Below the pieces are notes generated by a model. The model saw only the letters and a program-made list of their open reading frames with translations. It was not told the DNA's origin and ran no database searches. This document shows positions 1 through 7,841 of a DNA stretch of 34,251 bases, piece by piece (the stretch's first letter is position 1; each line of letters begins with the position of its first letter). Source of the stretch: Agrobacterium tumefaciens (GTDB taxonomy: Bacteria > Pseudomonadota > Alphaproteobacteria > Rhizobiales > Rhizobiaceae); NCBI RefSeq assembly GCF_009649785.1, contig NZ_WJOK01000040.1:1-34251 (forward strand), read 5' to 3'. The position numbers and the translations under genes were made by a program.

Positions 1-304
1 ATATTTTTCGGAATAAAGGTGATTATTAATTTACAAATTTGGTGTTTATACCACACTATAGAATTTCGAATGGAGCATAACCCGCAGTCGGCGCTGTATT
101 TCGGCGGCTGTTATTAGTTTTTGCATCTCTTGCTTGCAAGTGGTTCGGCTCATTTGCCGCGTGCCGCCATGATCGCGGTGCATCAGCCTTTGCTGAGTTT
201 GTTTGCTGCTGCCCCAATATTCCCTCCGGCTGTGGCGTTGTGTCTGTCCGGATGCGTGGAGGGAAACTGGGCGATTTATTTTAAGGCGGGTGATAGCCAA
301 TTTC
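1..304. other. AT-rich non-coding region upstream of the Tad-like cassette
   Basis: No convincing gene is visible. The first 70 bases are strongly AT-rich and probably hold the promoter of the pilus cassette, but I cannot assign -35/-10 boxes with confidence. Short open frames on both strands here lack ribosome binding sites and recognisable protein features. Since no plus-strand gene runs into the cassette, it probably starts its own transcript here. Confidence 0.4.
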
Positions 305-1582
305 ATGAAACGGCATTTTCAAATGTTGAATTTTAAGACAAAACTGGACGGTCTGGCGGAGATTTTCGGGGCGTTTTTGCACGACCGGAGGGCCAGTTTC
401 GCCATTATGACGGCGTTGCTGTTGCCGGTTTTCCTGCTTTTTTTCGGGTTTCTTTTCGAAGGCGGCCGGGCGTTGGCCTATTATAGCCAGTCGAAGCGGG
501 TGGTTGCACAGGCCTGTGAGCGTTCGACAAAACCGACGCGCACGAACGTACCCCTGGATGAGGTGCGCCGTAAAAACGTGCTCGACACGTTCGACGCAGT
601 GATCCGTTCCACCAAACAGGATGTGGTCAGTCGCGATGTTAAAATCGACTGGCTGACGACGGATATAGACGCAAAGTTCAGCTACAAAACCGTGTTCAGT
701 GGCATGTTCGGGGCGGAAAAACTGGACTATCAGCTGTCGTACCGTTGTGGCGGTATACCGCCTTATCCACATGACGGTGAGGTCGTTGTCAACAACACCT
801 TCGAAAAGACGCTGAACGGCACGGAACGTATGCTGAAAAACGGCAGAACCGCCAAAACACCCAACGGCTGCTGGGGTGTTTATACCTATGCCGAACTGGG
901 ATGGGATGGCGGTACGGGGCCGGGCATCGAACTTCAGGATTGGAGCAATGCGGATTGCCGGAAGAACCATGGCTGGCAGGGCTACGGGGATCAGGAAAAG
1001 GAGAAAGAGACAAGCGCGGGGATGACATGCACCCCAAAGTCACAGGCTACTCTTCCCAAAGAAAACAACGATTCGAAAAACGGCAGCAAGGCGCAAACGG
1101 ATGGCAAGGACGCCTTGAATTCCGAGCAGGAGCAGCAGTGTACTACAGAAGAGAAGAACAACACGCCCTCGATGCGCAACGGCCAAAATGAGCGAATACC
1201 GCCAACCCGCTACGCTGTCGAACTTGACAGTCACTGGGAAGGGCAAAAAAGACGCGACGCCAACAGCTCGATCTTCAAATATGTGGAAATGCATCCCGGC
1301 AAATACGAAATCTCGGTCTGGTACAACGGGCGAAACCAAAATTACGAAGGCTCGAACGACATCGATATTTCGCTGCAGGTGTTGCGGCCCCAAATGGGTG
1401 TAGAGAAAAAAATTATCCAGATGAGCCAGAAGGCGAATGAAATTCGATGGGAGCGCCGAAGCTACGAGGTCACTGTCGATACTTATTCGCTATACAAGCT
1501 GTCGATCGCCGCCGCTGGAACGAGCGACAGTCTGGGTGGCATCATAACGGCATTCGAGGTCACTTATCTTGACTCGTTTTAA
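305..1582 (+). CDS. TadG-like pilus-assembly protein with a C-terminal DUF642-like (galactose-binding-like) domain
   Basis: This 425-residue protein opens with a short cytoplasmic stretch and a single hydrophobic segment at about residues 31-51 (ASFAIMTALLLPVFLLFFGF), followed by EGGRALAYYSQ. That is the arrangement of TadE/TadG minor pilins, which sit in the inner membrane and are exported with the Tad/Flp machinery. From about residue 156 it resembles secreted DUF642/jelly-roll domains: an NNTFEK motif like the usual N-G-S-F-E, then GW, IEL, RYAVELDSHW near residue 301, and HPGKYEISVWYNGR near 329. A hydrophilic, low-complexity insert at about residues 235-297 interrupts it. The ATG at 305 is preferred because the upstream part of the frame has no pilin character; ATG 321 is an alternative. 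It overlaps the next gene by 14 bases, suggesting translational coupling. The membrane part is fairly secure; the C-terminal fold is inferred from motif spacing. Confidence 0.8.
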   Translation: MKRHFQMLNFKTKLDGLAEIFGAFLHDRRASFAIMTALLLPVFLLFFGFLFEGGRALAYYSQSKRVVAQACERSTKPTRTNVPLDEVRRKNVLDTFDAVIRSTKQDVVSRDVKIDWLTTDIDAKFSYKTVFSGMFGAEKLDYQLSYRCGGIPPYPHDGEVVVNNTFEKTLNGTERMLKNGRTAKTPNGCWGVYTYAELGWDGGTGPGIELQDWSNADCRKNHGWQGYGDQEKEKETSAGMTCTPKSQATLPKENNDSKNGSKAQTDGKDALNSEQEQQCTTEEKNNTPSMRNGQNERIPPTRYAVELDSHWEGQKRRDANSSIFKYVEMHPGKYEISVWYNGRNQNYEGSNDIDISLQVLRPQMGVEKKIIQMSQKANEIRWERRSYEVTVDTYSLYKLSIAAAGTSDSLGGIITAFEVTYLDSF

Positions 1583-2102
1583 GATATCGCATCTTGACTT
1601 CCCCAGTCTCATCCGGTCGCTTGCCACGGATATCCGTGCGGCTACCGCCGTTGAGTTCGGTTTGCTTTTGCCGGTCTATCTCCTGCTGATCTTCGGTATC
1701 ATCGAAGTTAGTCTCGTGCTTTTCTTCAGCCTCAATATGTCGACGGCGGCCACTGCCGGGACTGAATATCTGCGCAAGGCGGCGGCTAGCCGAACGTCCG
1801 TTACCGCGGCGGAGTTCAGGCAGGTTATTGCCTCGAATTTCCTGCTCGCGACAACTGAAGATGACCTGAAAATATCGCTCATTGCCATTGCTGATGCCAA
1901 CCTTGCTACTACACCGGTGACATTTCCGGTCGAGAACAAATTCGAGGCGCCAAGCAAGGCCGCCGGGCAATATCTTCTGGCGCTGGGGTATGACTGGAAA
2001 TTCATTCTTCCCACCACCCATCTGCTCGTTCCCAGTTCCGGGGGCAAGCCGCAATTGCAAAATCTCTCTCTGGCGATCACCGCAGTTCGGGTGACGGAAT
2101 GA
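1569..2102 (+). CDS. TadE-like pilus-assembly protein
   Basis: This 177-residue protein has the hallmark TadE N-terminus: a charged leader, then ATAVEFGLLLPVYLLLIFG and IIEVSLVLFF at about residues 24-50, with the conserved Glu just inside the hydrophobic segment. The rest is a periplasmic domain of no recognised family. TadE-type pseudopilins are minor components required for Tad/Flp pilus assembly. Its start lies inside the end of the preceding TadG-like gene, and its stop overlaps the next start in an ATGA arrangement, so the three genes form one tightly coupled operon. No Flp pilin, prepilin peptidase, secretin or TadA ATPase gene is present in the window. Confidence 0.83.
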   Translation: MTRFKISHLDFPSLIRSLATDIRAATAVEFGLLLPVYLLLIFGIIEVSLVLFFSLNMSTAATAGTEYLRKAAASRTSVTAAEFRQVIASNFLLATTEDDLKISLIAIADANLATTPVTFPVENKFEAPSKAAGQYLLALGYDWKFILPTTHLLVPSSGGKPQLQNLSLAITAVRVTE

Positions 2103-2677
2103 TTGGTAAGAGATTGAAATATCTATCCATCTCGCTGATAAGTTCGCGCTCTGGCGTTGCCGCGGTGGAATTAGCGCTATTGATGCCTTTGCTCATTCTA
2201 GTACTGGCGATGGTGATCGAAATCGGGCGTGGCTGGATGAGCTATGACCGTTTCGTAACAGTTGTGGACAATACGGCCCGTTGGTCGGCCCGATTCCCGG
2301 AATTTGAGGAGCGCGTCAGGACTGGCGTCAAATCCTTTGTCATGGCTGCCGGGCGCCCGCTCGAATCTGAAAAGCTTGATCTGACGCTCAGAAGCGCCAA
2401 GCTTGTGGGTGGGGTCGCCGTGACCGAGTTCGCCCCATACAATTTTTTTGGCAACGCCGAAAACGTGAAGTGGGACAAGATATTGACGCAAGGAAACTTC
2501 AAGACCGAAGAAGCGGTAATCGTAATTTCGGGGCGTTACAAATACCGCCCGCTCATTTCTTTGCTGGGCAATACGGATATCGAGTTCGAATACGTGACGG
2601 CGGTAAACCCGTATTTCTCCCGACACTACAAATATCAGAAGGAAAAGTCGGACTGGCTTTTCTGGAATGTTCGCTGA
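2099..2677 (+). CDS. TadE-like pilus-assembly protein
   Basis: This is a 192-residue member of the TadE family. Its N-terminus SGVAAVELALLMPLLILVLA followed by MVIEIGRGW (about residues 19-47) fits the conserved A-A-V-E-x-A-hydrophobic-P pattern. The remainder is a periplasmic region with many charged and aromatic residues and no motif I recognise. It begins at 2099 in an ATGA overlap with the previous TadE-like gene and is the last gene of the cassette. A strong hairpin follows within a base of the stop codon and separates it from convergent trmFO. Codon use and GC are lower than in trmFO and tig next door. Confidence 0.83.
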   Translation: MIGKRLKYLSISLISSRSGVAAVELALLMPLLILVLAMVIEIGRGWMSYDRFVTVVDNTARWSARFPEFEERVRTGVKSFVMAAGRPLESEKLDLTLRSAKLVGGVAVTEFAPYNFFGNAENVKWDKILTQGNFKTEEAVIVISGRYKYRPLISLLGNTDIEFEYVTAVNPYFSRHYKYQKEKSDWLFWNVR

Positions 2678-2713
2678 CGGCATTGGTCAGGGGCTTCACC
2701 CTAGCCAATGCCG
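2678..2713. terminator. Bidirectional terminator between the Tad-like cassette and trmFO
   Basis: A perfect 9-bp stem (CGGCATTGG / CCAATGCCG) encloses a further AGGG/CCCT pairing, giving a very stable hairpin in the 43-base gap between convergent genes. It has no long T-run in either direction, so its role as terminator is inferred from position and stability. Confidence 0.6.
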
Positions 2714-2720
2714 TGGCGTT

Positions 2721-4178
2721 TCAGCGATAATGATCGGTGACGGTTTCTAGGATGACCTCGCCCCCGTTCAACCACGTCGCACAATCCCTCAACGCCCGCG
2801 CTGCAACGAGCTGGCGTTTCATGATTGTCTTGTCCTTGCCGCGAAAACGTTTCACGCCTTCCGGCTTGACGATGGAGCCTGGCTCCAGTTCCGGGAAGAG
2901 GCCGAAATTGATGTTCATCGGCTGGAAGGAACGTTTGCCCGGCTCATCATTCGAGGAAAGATGCCCGCCGGTGATGTGGTTGAGAAGTGAGCCGAGGGCT
3001 GTCGTTGCGGGCGGCAGGCTCGGGGTCTCGCCTTTCCGTTCAGCGGCAGCGAAACGGCCGGCCAGAAGTCCGACGGAGGCGCTTTCCACATACCCTTCGC
3101 AGCCGGTGATCTGGCCTGCAAAACGCAGGTCAGGCCGGGATTTCAGCTTCAGCGATGGATCGAGCAGGATGGGGGAATCGATATAGGTGTTGCGGTGCAG
3201 GCCGCCCAAACGGGCGAATTCCGCATTTTCGAGACCCGGGATCATGCGAAATACATCCGCCTGCGCGCCGTATTTCAGTTTGGTCTGGAAACCCACCATG
3301 TTGTAAAGCGTGCCGAGCGCATTGTCCTGGCGAAGCTGGACCACGGCATAGGCCTTGACGGTGGGGTTGTGGGCGTTGGTCAGGCCCATCGGTTTCATAG
3401 GGCCGTGGCGCAGCGTCTGGCGGCCGCGTTCAGCCATGATCTCGATTGGCAGGCAGCCGTCGAAATAGGGTGTGCCTTCCCATTCCTTGAAACCCACCGT
3501 GTCGCCGGCGATCAGCGCGTCGATGAAGGCGTTGTATTGCTCCTCGTTCATCGGGCAGTTGATGTAATCCTTGCCCGTGCCGCCGGGGCCAACCTTGTCG
3601 TAACGCGACTGGTACCAGCAGATATCCATGTTGATGCTGTCGCGGTGCACAATGGGGGCAATGGCGTCAAAGAATGCCAGGGCATCCTCACCCGTCTCGG
3701 CCTGAACCGCCGCCGCCAGATCCGGCGAGGTGAGCGGGCCGGTGGCGATGATGCTGCTGCCCCATTCCTTCGGCGGCAGGCCGGAAACCTCTTCGCGCAG
3801 GATCGTCACCAGTGGGTGACTTTCGAGCCGGTCCGTGACGGCCTGAGAAAATCCGTCGCGATCGACGGCAAGCGCGCCGCCGGCAGGTACCTGATGCCTG
3901 TCGGCGCAGGCCATGATCAACGAGCCGGCAAGCCGCATTTCCGCATGGATGACGCCCACTGCATTGGCGGTCGCATCGTCGGAGCGGAAGGAGTTGGAAC
4001 AGACCAGTTCCGCCAGCGTATCGCCCTTGTGCGCTTCCGTGCCGCGCACGCCGCGCATTTCGTGCAGGATGACTGGAACGCCGCTTTCAGCGATCTGCCA
4101 GGCGGCTTCCGAACCGGCCAGTCCGCCGCCCACGACGTGAATGGGAGAATAGGTCTTGTCTTGCATGCTGGCGCCCAT
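2721..4178 (-). CDS. trmFO: Methylenetetrahydrofolate--tRNA-(uracil-5-)-methyltransferase TrmFO
   Basis: TrmFO uses FAD and methylenetetrahydrofolate to methylate U54 of tRNAs to ribothymidine, in the cytoplasm. The 485-residue product has the N-terminal FAD-binding Rossmann motif (VVGGGLAGSEAAWQIAE, about residues 15-31), the conserved LHEMRG and AELVCSNSFRSDD with the Cys characteristic of the family, a central SINMDICWYQSRYDK region, and the C-terminal FAGQITGCEGYVESAS motif. Its length fits the long rhizobial members. Two starts are possible, ATG 4178 and ATG 4166 (MQDKTYSP), four residues apart. It is transcribed alone, convergent with the Tad-like cassette. Confidence 0.96.
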   Translation of the reverse strand: MGASMQDKTYSPIHVVGGGLAGSEAAWQIAESGVPVILHEMRGVRGTEAHKGDTLAELVCSNSFRSDDATANAVGVIHAEMRLAGSLIMACADRHQVPAGGALAVDRDGFSQAVTDRLESHPLVTILREEVSGLPPKEWGSSIIATGPLTSPDLAAAVQAETGEDALAFFDAIAPIVHRDSINMDICWYQSRYDKVGPGGTGKDYINCPMNEEQYNAFIDALIAGDTVGFKEWEGTPYFDGCLPIEIMAERGRQTLRHGPMKPMGLTNAHNPTVKAYAVVQLRQDNALGTLYNMVGFQTKLKYGAQADVFRMIPGLENAEFARLGGLHRNTYIDSPILLDPSLKLKSRPDLRFAGQITGCEGYVESASVGLLAGRFAAAERKGETPSLPPATTALGSLLNHITGGHLSSNDEPGKRSFQPMNINFGLFPELEPGSIVKPEGVKRFRGKDKTIMKRQLVAARALRDCATWLNGGEVILETVTDHYR

Positions 4179-4386
4179 AGGCCGCGTGGGGGCAAAAGCT
4201 CCCCTCCGGCGGCTGTCTTTCGAGTGATTGTTCCGCGCGGGTCCCGAAGGACGCGTTTTTCAGGGCGATGCACTACCATGCATGGCTGCGACAGCCAAAT
4301 GTTTTTGCGGGTGGCACGATTGGGGCGGAGGGAATGTGGTCTCTATGCTTGTAAGCCAAAAATCTCCGGCGAATACCGCCAGAATC

Positions 4387-4421
4387 AAAAACGGCGCCAG
4401 AGGCGCCGCTTTCTTTTACCT
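4387..4421 (-). terminator. Rho-independent terminator of the first DUF1127 gene
   Basis: GGCGCC-AGA-GGCGCC is a perfect hairpin. On the minus strand a GTTTTTGATT tail follows it, as expected for the DUF1127 gene that ends at 4475. The other side also carries a T-rich stretch, so it may work in both directions. The bases between here and trmFO (to 4179) hold no gene that I can see. Confidence 0.75.
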
Positions 4422-4474
4422 GTCGCTCAATCGTCGCGCCCTGGAGGTCGGGCAGCGGGACGATCTTTTACGCC

Positions 4475-4618
4475 TTAGCGGAACGAACGGGAAGCTACGT
4501 TACGGATGTCGTAACGTGTCAGGCCGATGTCGCTCAGGGCCTGGTTGGACAGGCTGCCAAGTTCGTTGATCGTGCGACGGTAGGAGATCCAGTTCTTTGC
4601 GATGCGGATAGGGTTCAT
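4475..4618 (-). CDS. DUF1127 family small protein
   Basis: A 47-residue protein beginning MNPIRIAKNWISYRRTINEL, with the DUF1127 core L-x-x-L-S-(N/D)-x-x-L-x-D-I-G-L-x-R-x-D-I in its second half. GAGGAAAC lies at ideal distance before the ATG. DUF1127 proteins are short, basic and helical. In rhizobia and Agrobacterium some members are reported to affect phosphate uptake, cell aggregation or RNA turnover, but the role of this copy cannot be told from sequence. It has its own terminator downstream and a TATATATA-containing, AT-rich upstream region, so it is probably monocistronic. A second DUF1127 gene follows about 480 bp away on the same strand. Confidence 0.9.
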   Translation of the reverse strand: MNPIRIAKNWISYRRTINELGSLSNQALSDIGLTRYDIRNVASRSFR

Positions 4619-5016
4619 GATCGTTTCCTCAATCTTTCTTTGATTTCGTCGGCCGGCTCAGTGTTTCTGTGCTCTCGGCTGTTGAGGTTTTATATATAGA
4701 CATTGAGCCATGTTGTGCAGTGCAGAATTTAGGCGACTGCCATGCATTTGTGCACTATGTCGGCTAAATTTGCGGCTTTGACTACCGTATGAGCAAAATA
4801 TGAGCGGAAATGCCTGTCTTTCGGGCGGTTTTGAAGAGGTTTGCGGCCATTGGCGGTGTTAGACCGGCTTTTTGCTCCCCTCAGCGGTGCGTGAAGGGCG
4901 TTGGGGCTCTCCAGACATGCCGGATGCAGCCGCCTAATCGATGCATTTTTCATCTGTTTGTCACGCGCACATGCCGGTGGGGCGCCGCGGCTCGATCCCG
5001 AGAGGGTGCCAGAACG
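4619..5016. other. Intergenic region with the probable promoter of the first DUF1127 gene
   Basis: About 400 bases without a convincing gene. The part next to 4618 is AT-rich and contains TATATATA at about 4689-4698, a likely -10 region on the minus strand. The longer open frames here are compositionally odd, lack ribosome binding sites and run through the terminator of the next DUF1127 gene, so I treat them as chance. Confidence 0.35.
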
Positions 5017-5052
5017 AAAAAAAAGGCCGGAGGCGGGAGCCTCTGGCCTTTT
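5017..5052 (-). terminator. Rho-independent terminator of the second DUF1127 gene
   Basis: On the minus strand AAAAGGCCAGAGGC-TCCC-GCCTCCGGCC forms a long GC-rich stem followed by eight T residues. This is a textbook intrinsic terminator about 45 bases after the DUF1127 stop at 5096. Confidence 0.92.
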
Positions 5053-5095
5053 GGGAGAGTCGTCTCGCATCCGCCGCTTCAAGCGGCGAAGCGTA

Positions 5096-5242
5096 TTAGA
5101 TGCCGACGGCGGTGCGTGCGACGCGACGGATGTCCTGACGGCCAATGCCGAGGTCATTCAGTTCGCGGTCGGTCATGCGGCCGAGTTCGGTTACGGTCTG
5201 ACGATACTTGCGCCAGTTGGTGAGCGAGCGTGTAATGTTCAT
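5096..5242 (-). CDS. DUF1127 family small protein
   Basis: A 48-residue protein, MNITRSLTNWRKYRQTVTEL, then GRMTDRELNDLGIGRQDI and a basic tail. It carries the DUF1127 signature (L-x-x-M-(T/S)-D-x-E-L-x-D-L-G-I-x-R-x-D-I-R) and is clearly a paralogue of the gene at 4475-4618. AGAGGAAG stands about seven bases before ATG 5242. An in-frame ATG at 5248 is too close to that site to be favoured. Like its paralogue it has a private terminator. The upstream region (5243-5400) is AT-rich, with TATATT at about 5330-5335 on the minus strand as a possible -10. Function is unknown beyond family reports of roles in RNA or phosphate metabolism. Confidence 0.9.
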   Translation of the reverse strand: MNITRSLTNWRKYRQTVTELGRMTDRELNDLGIGRQDIRRVARTAVGI

Positions 5243-5860
5243 TGTCATCTTCCTCTTCGTGCTGTCCAGCATTTCCGGCCCGTCTTGGGAGGATTAGGCT
5301 CGGGGCTGAACTCGATCTCTGTATGACCATGAATATAATCGGTTTAATAAAAACAAAAACAGACAAAGCAAGATGCCACCTATGCATGGAACGCAAAGCA
5401 AGCCGGTAAATGACCCCAATTGCGGCGGTTGCTGCATAATTTGTGACCAATTTGTGTGCTTTTAGTGAACTTGGCGACATCTGTCGCTGCCAAGCCGTGC
5501 GGTCCGGCTGAATACAACGGGTCGGGCAGGGCAGCGGCGAGGATAGGGATGCAAAGGTCGTTCGTATAAGGGCTTCGGCTGGAGGCGCGCGTTCTCGTAA
5601 AATGACGGGCGGCATGTCCTATATATAATGTCATGTAGCCGCATAAATGTTGCGCGTTTTTCCTGTCGGGACATGTGAAGCGGGACGGGAAAGAGGGAGA
5701 CGGCGTGCGCAGCTTTGCGGCCCCTCGTGTCATCGTCTGCGGGCGCGTCGTTCCCTTTTATGCGGGCACGAAACGGCAAGAACGTACCGGCCGGCTTTTG
5801 CGGCTGGGGCGGGGACCCAAGAAAAGTCCGGGCGAAACGGGACGCGGCGATAAGGCGTGC
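5243..5860. other. Long non-coding region before tRNA-Leu
   Basis: More than 600 bases with no convincing protein gene. Several overlapping frames exist on both strands but lack ribosome binding sites and family features; one of them runs through the tRNA. A TATAAT at 5624-5629, with ATGACG 16 bases upstream (5602-5607), could be a plus-strand promoter. If active it would start a transcript of about 270 nt leading into the tRNA region. I recognise no known RNA family in 5640-5860. Confidence 0.35.
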
Positions 5861-5889
5861 TTGACCCTTCCAGAACATTGTGACATACC
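5861..5889 (+). promoter_or_regulatory. Probable sigma-70-type promoter of tRNA-Leu
   Basis: TTGACC at 5861-5866 and CATACC at 5884-5889, separated by 17 bases, match the form of alphaproteobacterial housekeeping promoters. They lie 13 bases before the mature tRNA 5' end. Confidence 0.6.
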
Positions 5890-5901
5890 GCCGCCCAACG
5901 T

Positions 5902-5984
5902 GCGGGTATGGCGGAATTGGTAGACGCATTGGTTTTAGGTACCAACGCTTCGGCGTGGGAGTTCGAGTCTCTCTACCCGCACCA
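5902..5984 (+). tRNA. tRNA-Leu(UAG)
   Basis: The acceptor stem GCGGGTA/TACCCGC is perfect, the discriminator base is A5981 and the terminal CCA (5982-5984) is encoded. The anticodon stem TTGGT/ACCAA encloses loop TTTAGGT, placing anticodon TAG at 5936-5938, which reads CUN leucine codons. The long variable arm (CTTCGG region) is typical of a class II tRNA such as tRNA-Leu, and GTTCGAGTC is a normal T-arm. Confidence 0.97.
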
Positions 5985-6224
5985 CAAGTAAAGCATGGCT
6001 GTGCCACGCTTGTGCCAGAGTGCATCCTTAGTGATGCAGGGAGCTTTGGGGTTCATCATCCCCTCCGCGCCCTTGTCTCCGGCGCGAGCGCAATTTTGTC
6101 CGGCAGGCGCTTGTGTGAAGAAATAATGGAAGCCACGGCCGGGGAACGACGTTTCCGGCGCAGTGCTCGAAAGTAAACCAACGGCTGTCTGAGCACCGCC
6201 GCCATGATGTGAAGGTTTGAGAAA

Positions 6225-7703
6225 ATGCAGGTTATCGAAACGCTGGCTGAAGGCCTGAAGCGCGAACTCAAGGTCGTTATCCCGGCTGCCGACATGAAGG
6301 CCCGTCTGGACGAGCGCCTGGTTGACGCCAAGGACAAGGTTCGCATCAACGGTTTCCGTCCCGGCAAGGTGCCGATGGGCCATCTGAAGAAGATGTATGG
6401 CAAGTCCATCATGGCCGACCTCGTCAACGAGCTGGTTCGTGAAAAGCCTTCCGAAATCCTTTCCAGCCGCGGTGAGAAGTCTGCAACGCAGCCGGCCATC
6501 TCCATGACCGAAGACGAGCAGGAAGCCGAAAAGATCCTTTCGGCTGAAACCGATTTCGAATTCACCGTTGCCTACGAAATCATTCCGGCCATCGAACTGA
6601 AGGCCAATGACGGCATCAAGGTTACCCGCGAAGTTGTTGAAGTCTCCGAAGACGAAATCAACGAGCAGATCCTCAAGATCGCTGAGAGCGCCCGTACCTT
6701 TGAAGCCAAGAAGGGCAAGGCCGCCGAAGGCGACCGCGTCACCATGAACTATCTCGGCAAGGTTGACGGCGAAGCCTTCGATGGCGGCGCTGCTGAAGAC
6801 GCTGAACTGGTTCTCGGTTCTGGCCGCTTCATCCCCGGCTTCGAAGACCAGCTCGTTGGCGTCAAGGCTGGCGACGAAAAGACCATCACCGTGACTTTCC
6901 CGGCTGACTACCCGGCTGCGAACCTCGCAGGCAAGGAAGCCAACTTCGACATCACCGTCAAGGAAGTTGCTGCTGCCGCTGCTGTTGAAATCAACGACGA
7001 ACTGGCGGAAAAGCTCGGTCTCGAATCGGCTGAAAAGCTGAAGGAAATCGTTCGCGGCCAGATCGAAAGCCAGTACGGCAACGTAACCCGCCAGAAGGTC
7101 AAGCGTCAGATTCTCGACCAGCTCGATGAAATGTACAAGTTCGACACGCCGGCTGGCCTCGTCGATGCCGAATTCGACAACATCTGGCGCCAGATCAACA
7201 CCGATCTTGCCCAGTCCGGCAAGACCTTCGCTGATGAAGACACCACGGAAGAAGAAGCCCGCGAAGAATATCGCAAGCTAGCTGAACGCCGCGTTCGTCT
7301 CGGTCTCGTTCTCTCCGAAATCGGCGAAAAGGCTGGCGTCGAAGTGACCGAAGAAGAAATGCAGCGCGCGCTGTTCCAGCAGCTGCAGCAGTTCCCCGGC
7401 CAGCAGAAGGAAATCCTCGATTTCTTCCGCAACACCCCCGGCGCTTCCGCTTCGCTGCGCGCTCCGATCTTCGAAGAAAAGGTCATCGACAAGCTGCTCA
7501 CGGAAATCTCGGTAACGGACAAGACCGTTTCCAAGGAAGAGCTTCTGGCTGACGACGGCGAAGAAGCAACGGAAACCAAGAAGAAGGCGCCTGCCAAGAA
7601 AAAGGCTGCTGCCAAGGCTGACGACGCCGCTGAAGGCGAAGAAGCCGCTCCGAAGAAGAAGGCTCCGGCCAAGAAGAAGGCCACTGAGGCCGACGCCGAA
7701 TAA
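6225..7703 (+). CDS. tig: Trigger factor (ribosome-associated chaperone and peptidyl-prolyl isomerase)
   Basis: Trigger factor docks at the ribosomal exit tunnel and folds nascent chains. The 492-residue product has the N-terminal ribosome-binding signature NGFRPGKVPMGHLKK (about residues 42-56). An FKBP-type isomerase domain follows at about 165-250, containing GDRVTMNYLGKVDGEAFDGG and IPGFEDQLVGVKAGDEKTI. The helical C-terminal chaperone body runs to about residue 440. The last 40 or so residues are an unusual Lys/Ala/Pro-rich tail with two KKKAPAKKKA blocks around an acidic stretch; such tails occur in alphaproteobacterial homologues. The start is the ATG at 6225, after GAAGGTTTGAGAAA. The gene has its own terminator. 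Confidence 0.97.
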   Translation: MQVIETLAEGLKRELKVVIPAADMKARLDERLVDAKDKVRINGFRPGKVPMGHLKKMYGKSIMADLVNELVREKPSEILSSRGEKSATQPAISMTEDEQEAEKILSAETDFEFTVAYEIIPAIELKANDGIKVTREVVEVSEDEINEQILKIAESARTFEAKKGKAAEGDRVTMNYLGKVDGEAFDGGAAEDAELVLGSGRFIPGFEDQLVGVKAGDEKTITVTFPADYPAANLAGKEANFDITVKEVAAAAAVEINDELAEKLGLESAEKLKEIVRGQIESQYGNVTRQKVKRQILDQLDEMYKFDTPAGLVDAEFDNIWRQINTDLAQSGKTFADEDTTEEEAREEYRKLAERRVRLGLVLSEIGEKAGVEVTEEEMQRALFQQLQQFPGQQKEILDFFRNTPGASASLRAPIFEEKVIDKLLTEISVTDKTVSKEELLADDGEEATETKKKAPAKKKAAAKADDAAEGEEAAPKKKAPAKKKATEADAE

Positions 7704-7731
7704 TCTTGGCGGGCGAAAGCTGAATGAATGG

Positions 7732-7764
7732 AAGGGCCGTGGCGAAAGCTGCGGCCTTTTTTGT
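7732..7764 (+). terminator. Rho-independent terminator of tig
   Basis: AGGGCCGTGGC-GAAA-GCTGCGGCCT forms an imperfect GC-rich stem with a stable GAAA tetraloop, followed by six T residues. It lies about 30 bases after the tig stop. Confidence 0.88.
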
Positions 7765-7841
7765 TTCGTCTGGCGATGCGGTCCATCCGCCTTGGGCGGT
7801 GGCCAGCGGACCCAAACCGCGCCGCTGACCGATCTCGCCTG

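Noticed and set aside
4230..4244. GTTC-CGCGCGG-GTCC, one mismatch from a LexA box, upstream of trmFO
   Set aside because: One half-site deviates, the spacer is GC-rich and trmFO is not a known damage-response gene; expected by chance at this length.
3195..4478. Long plus-strand open frame (427 codons) opposite trmFO
   Set aside because: It is antisense to a well-identified gene and its composition (His/Arg/Ala-rich) is that of a shadow frame in GC-rich DNA.
5811..5850. AGAAAAGTCCGGGCGAAACG, similar to part of RNase P RNA P4
   Set aside because: The match is short, and the partner P4 strand and the rest of the roughly 400-nt RNase P structure are absent.
5462..6025. 187-codon minus-strand frame across the tRNA-Leu region
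   Set aside because: It includes the tRNA gene and its promoter on the opposite strand and has no ribosome binding site or domain.
6021..6038. TGCATC-CTTAGT-GATGCA inverted repeat after tRNA-Leu
   Set aside because: Only six base pairs and no T-run; too weak to call a terminator or operator.
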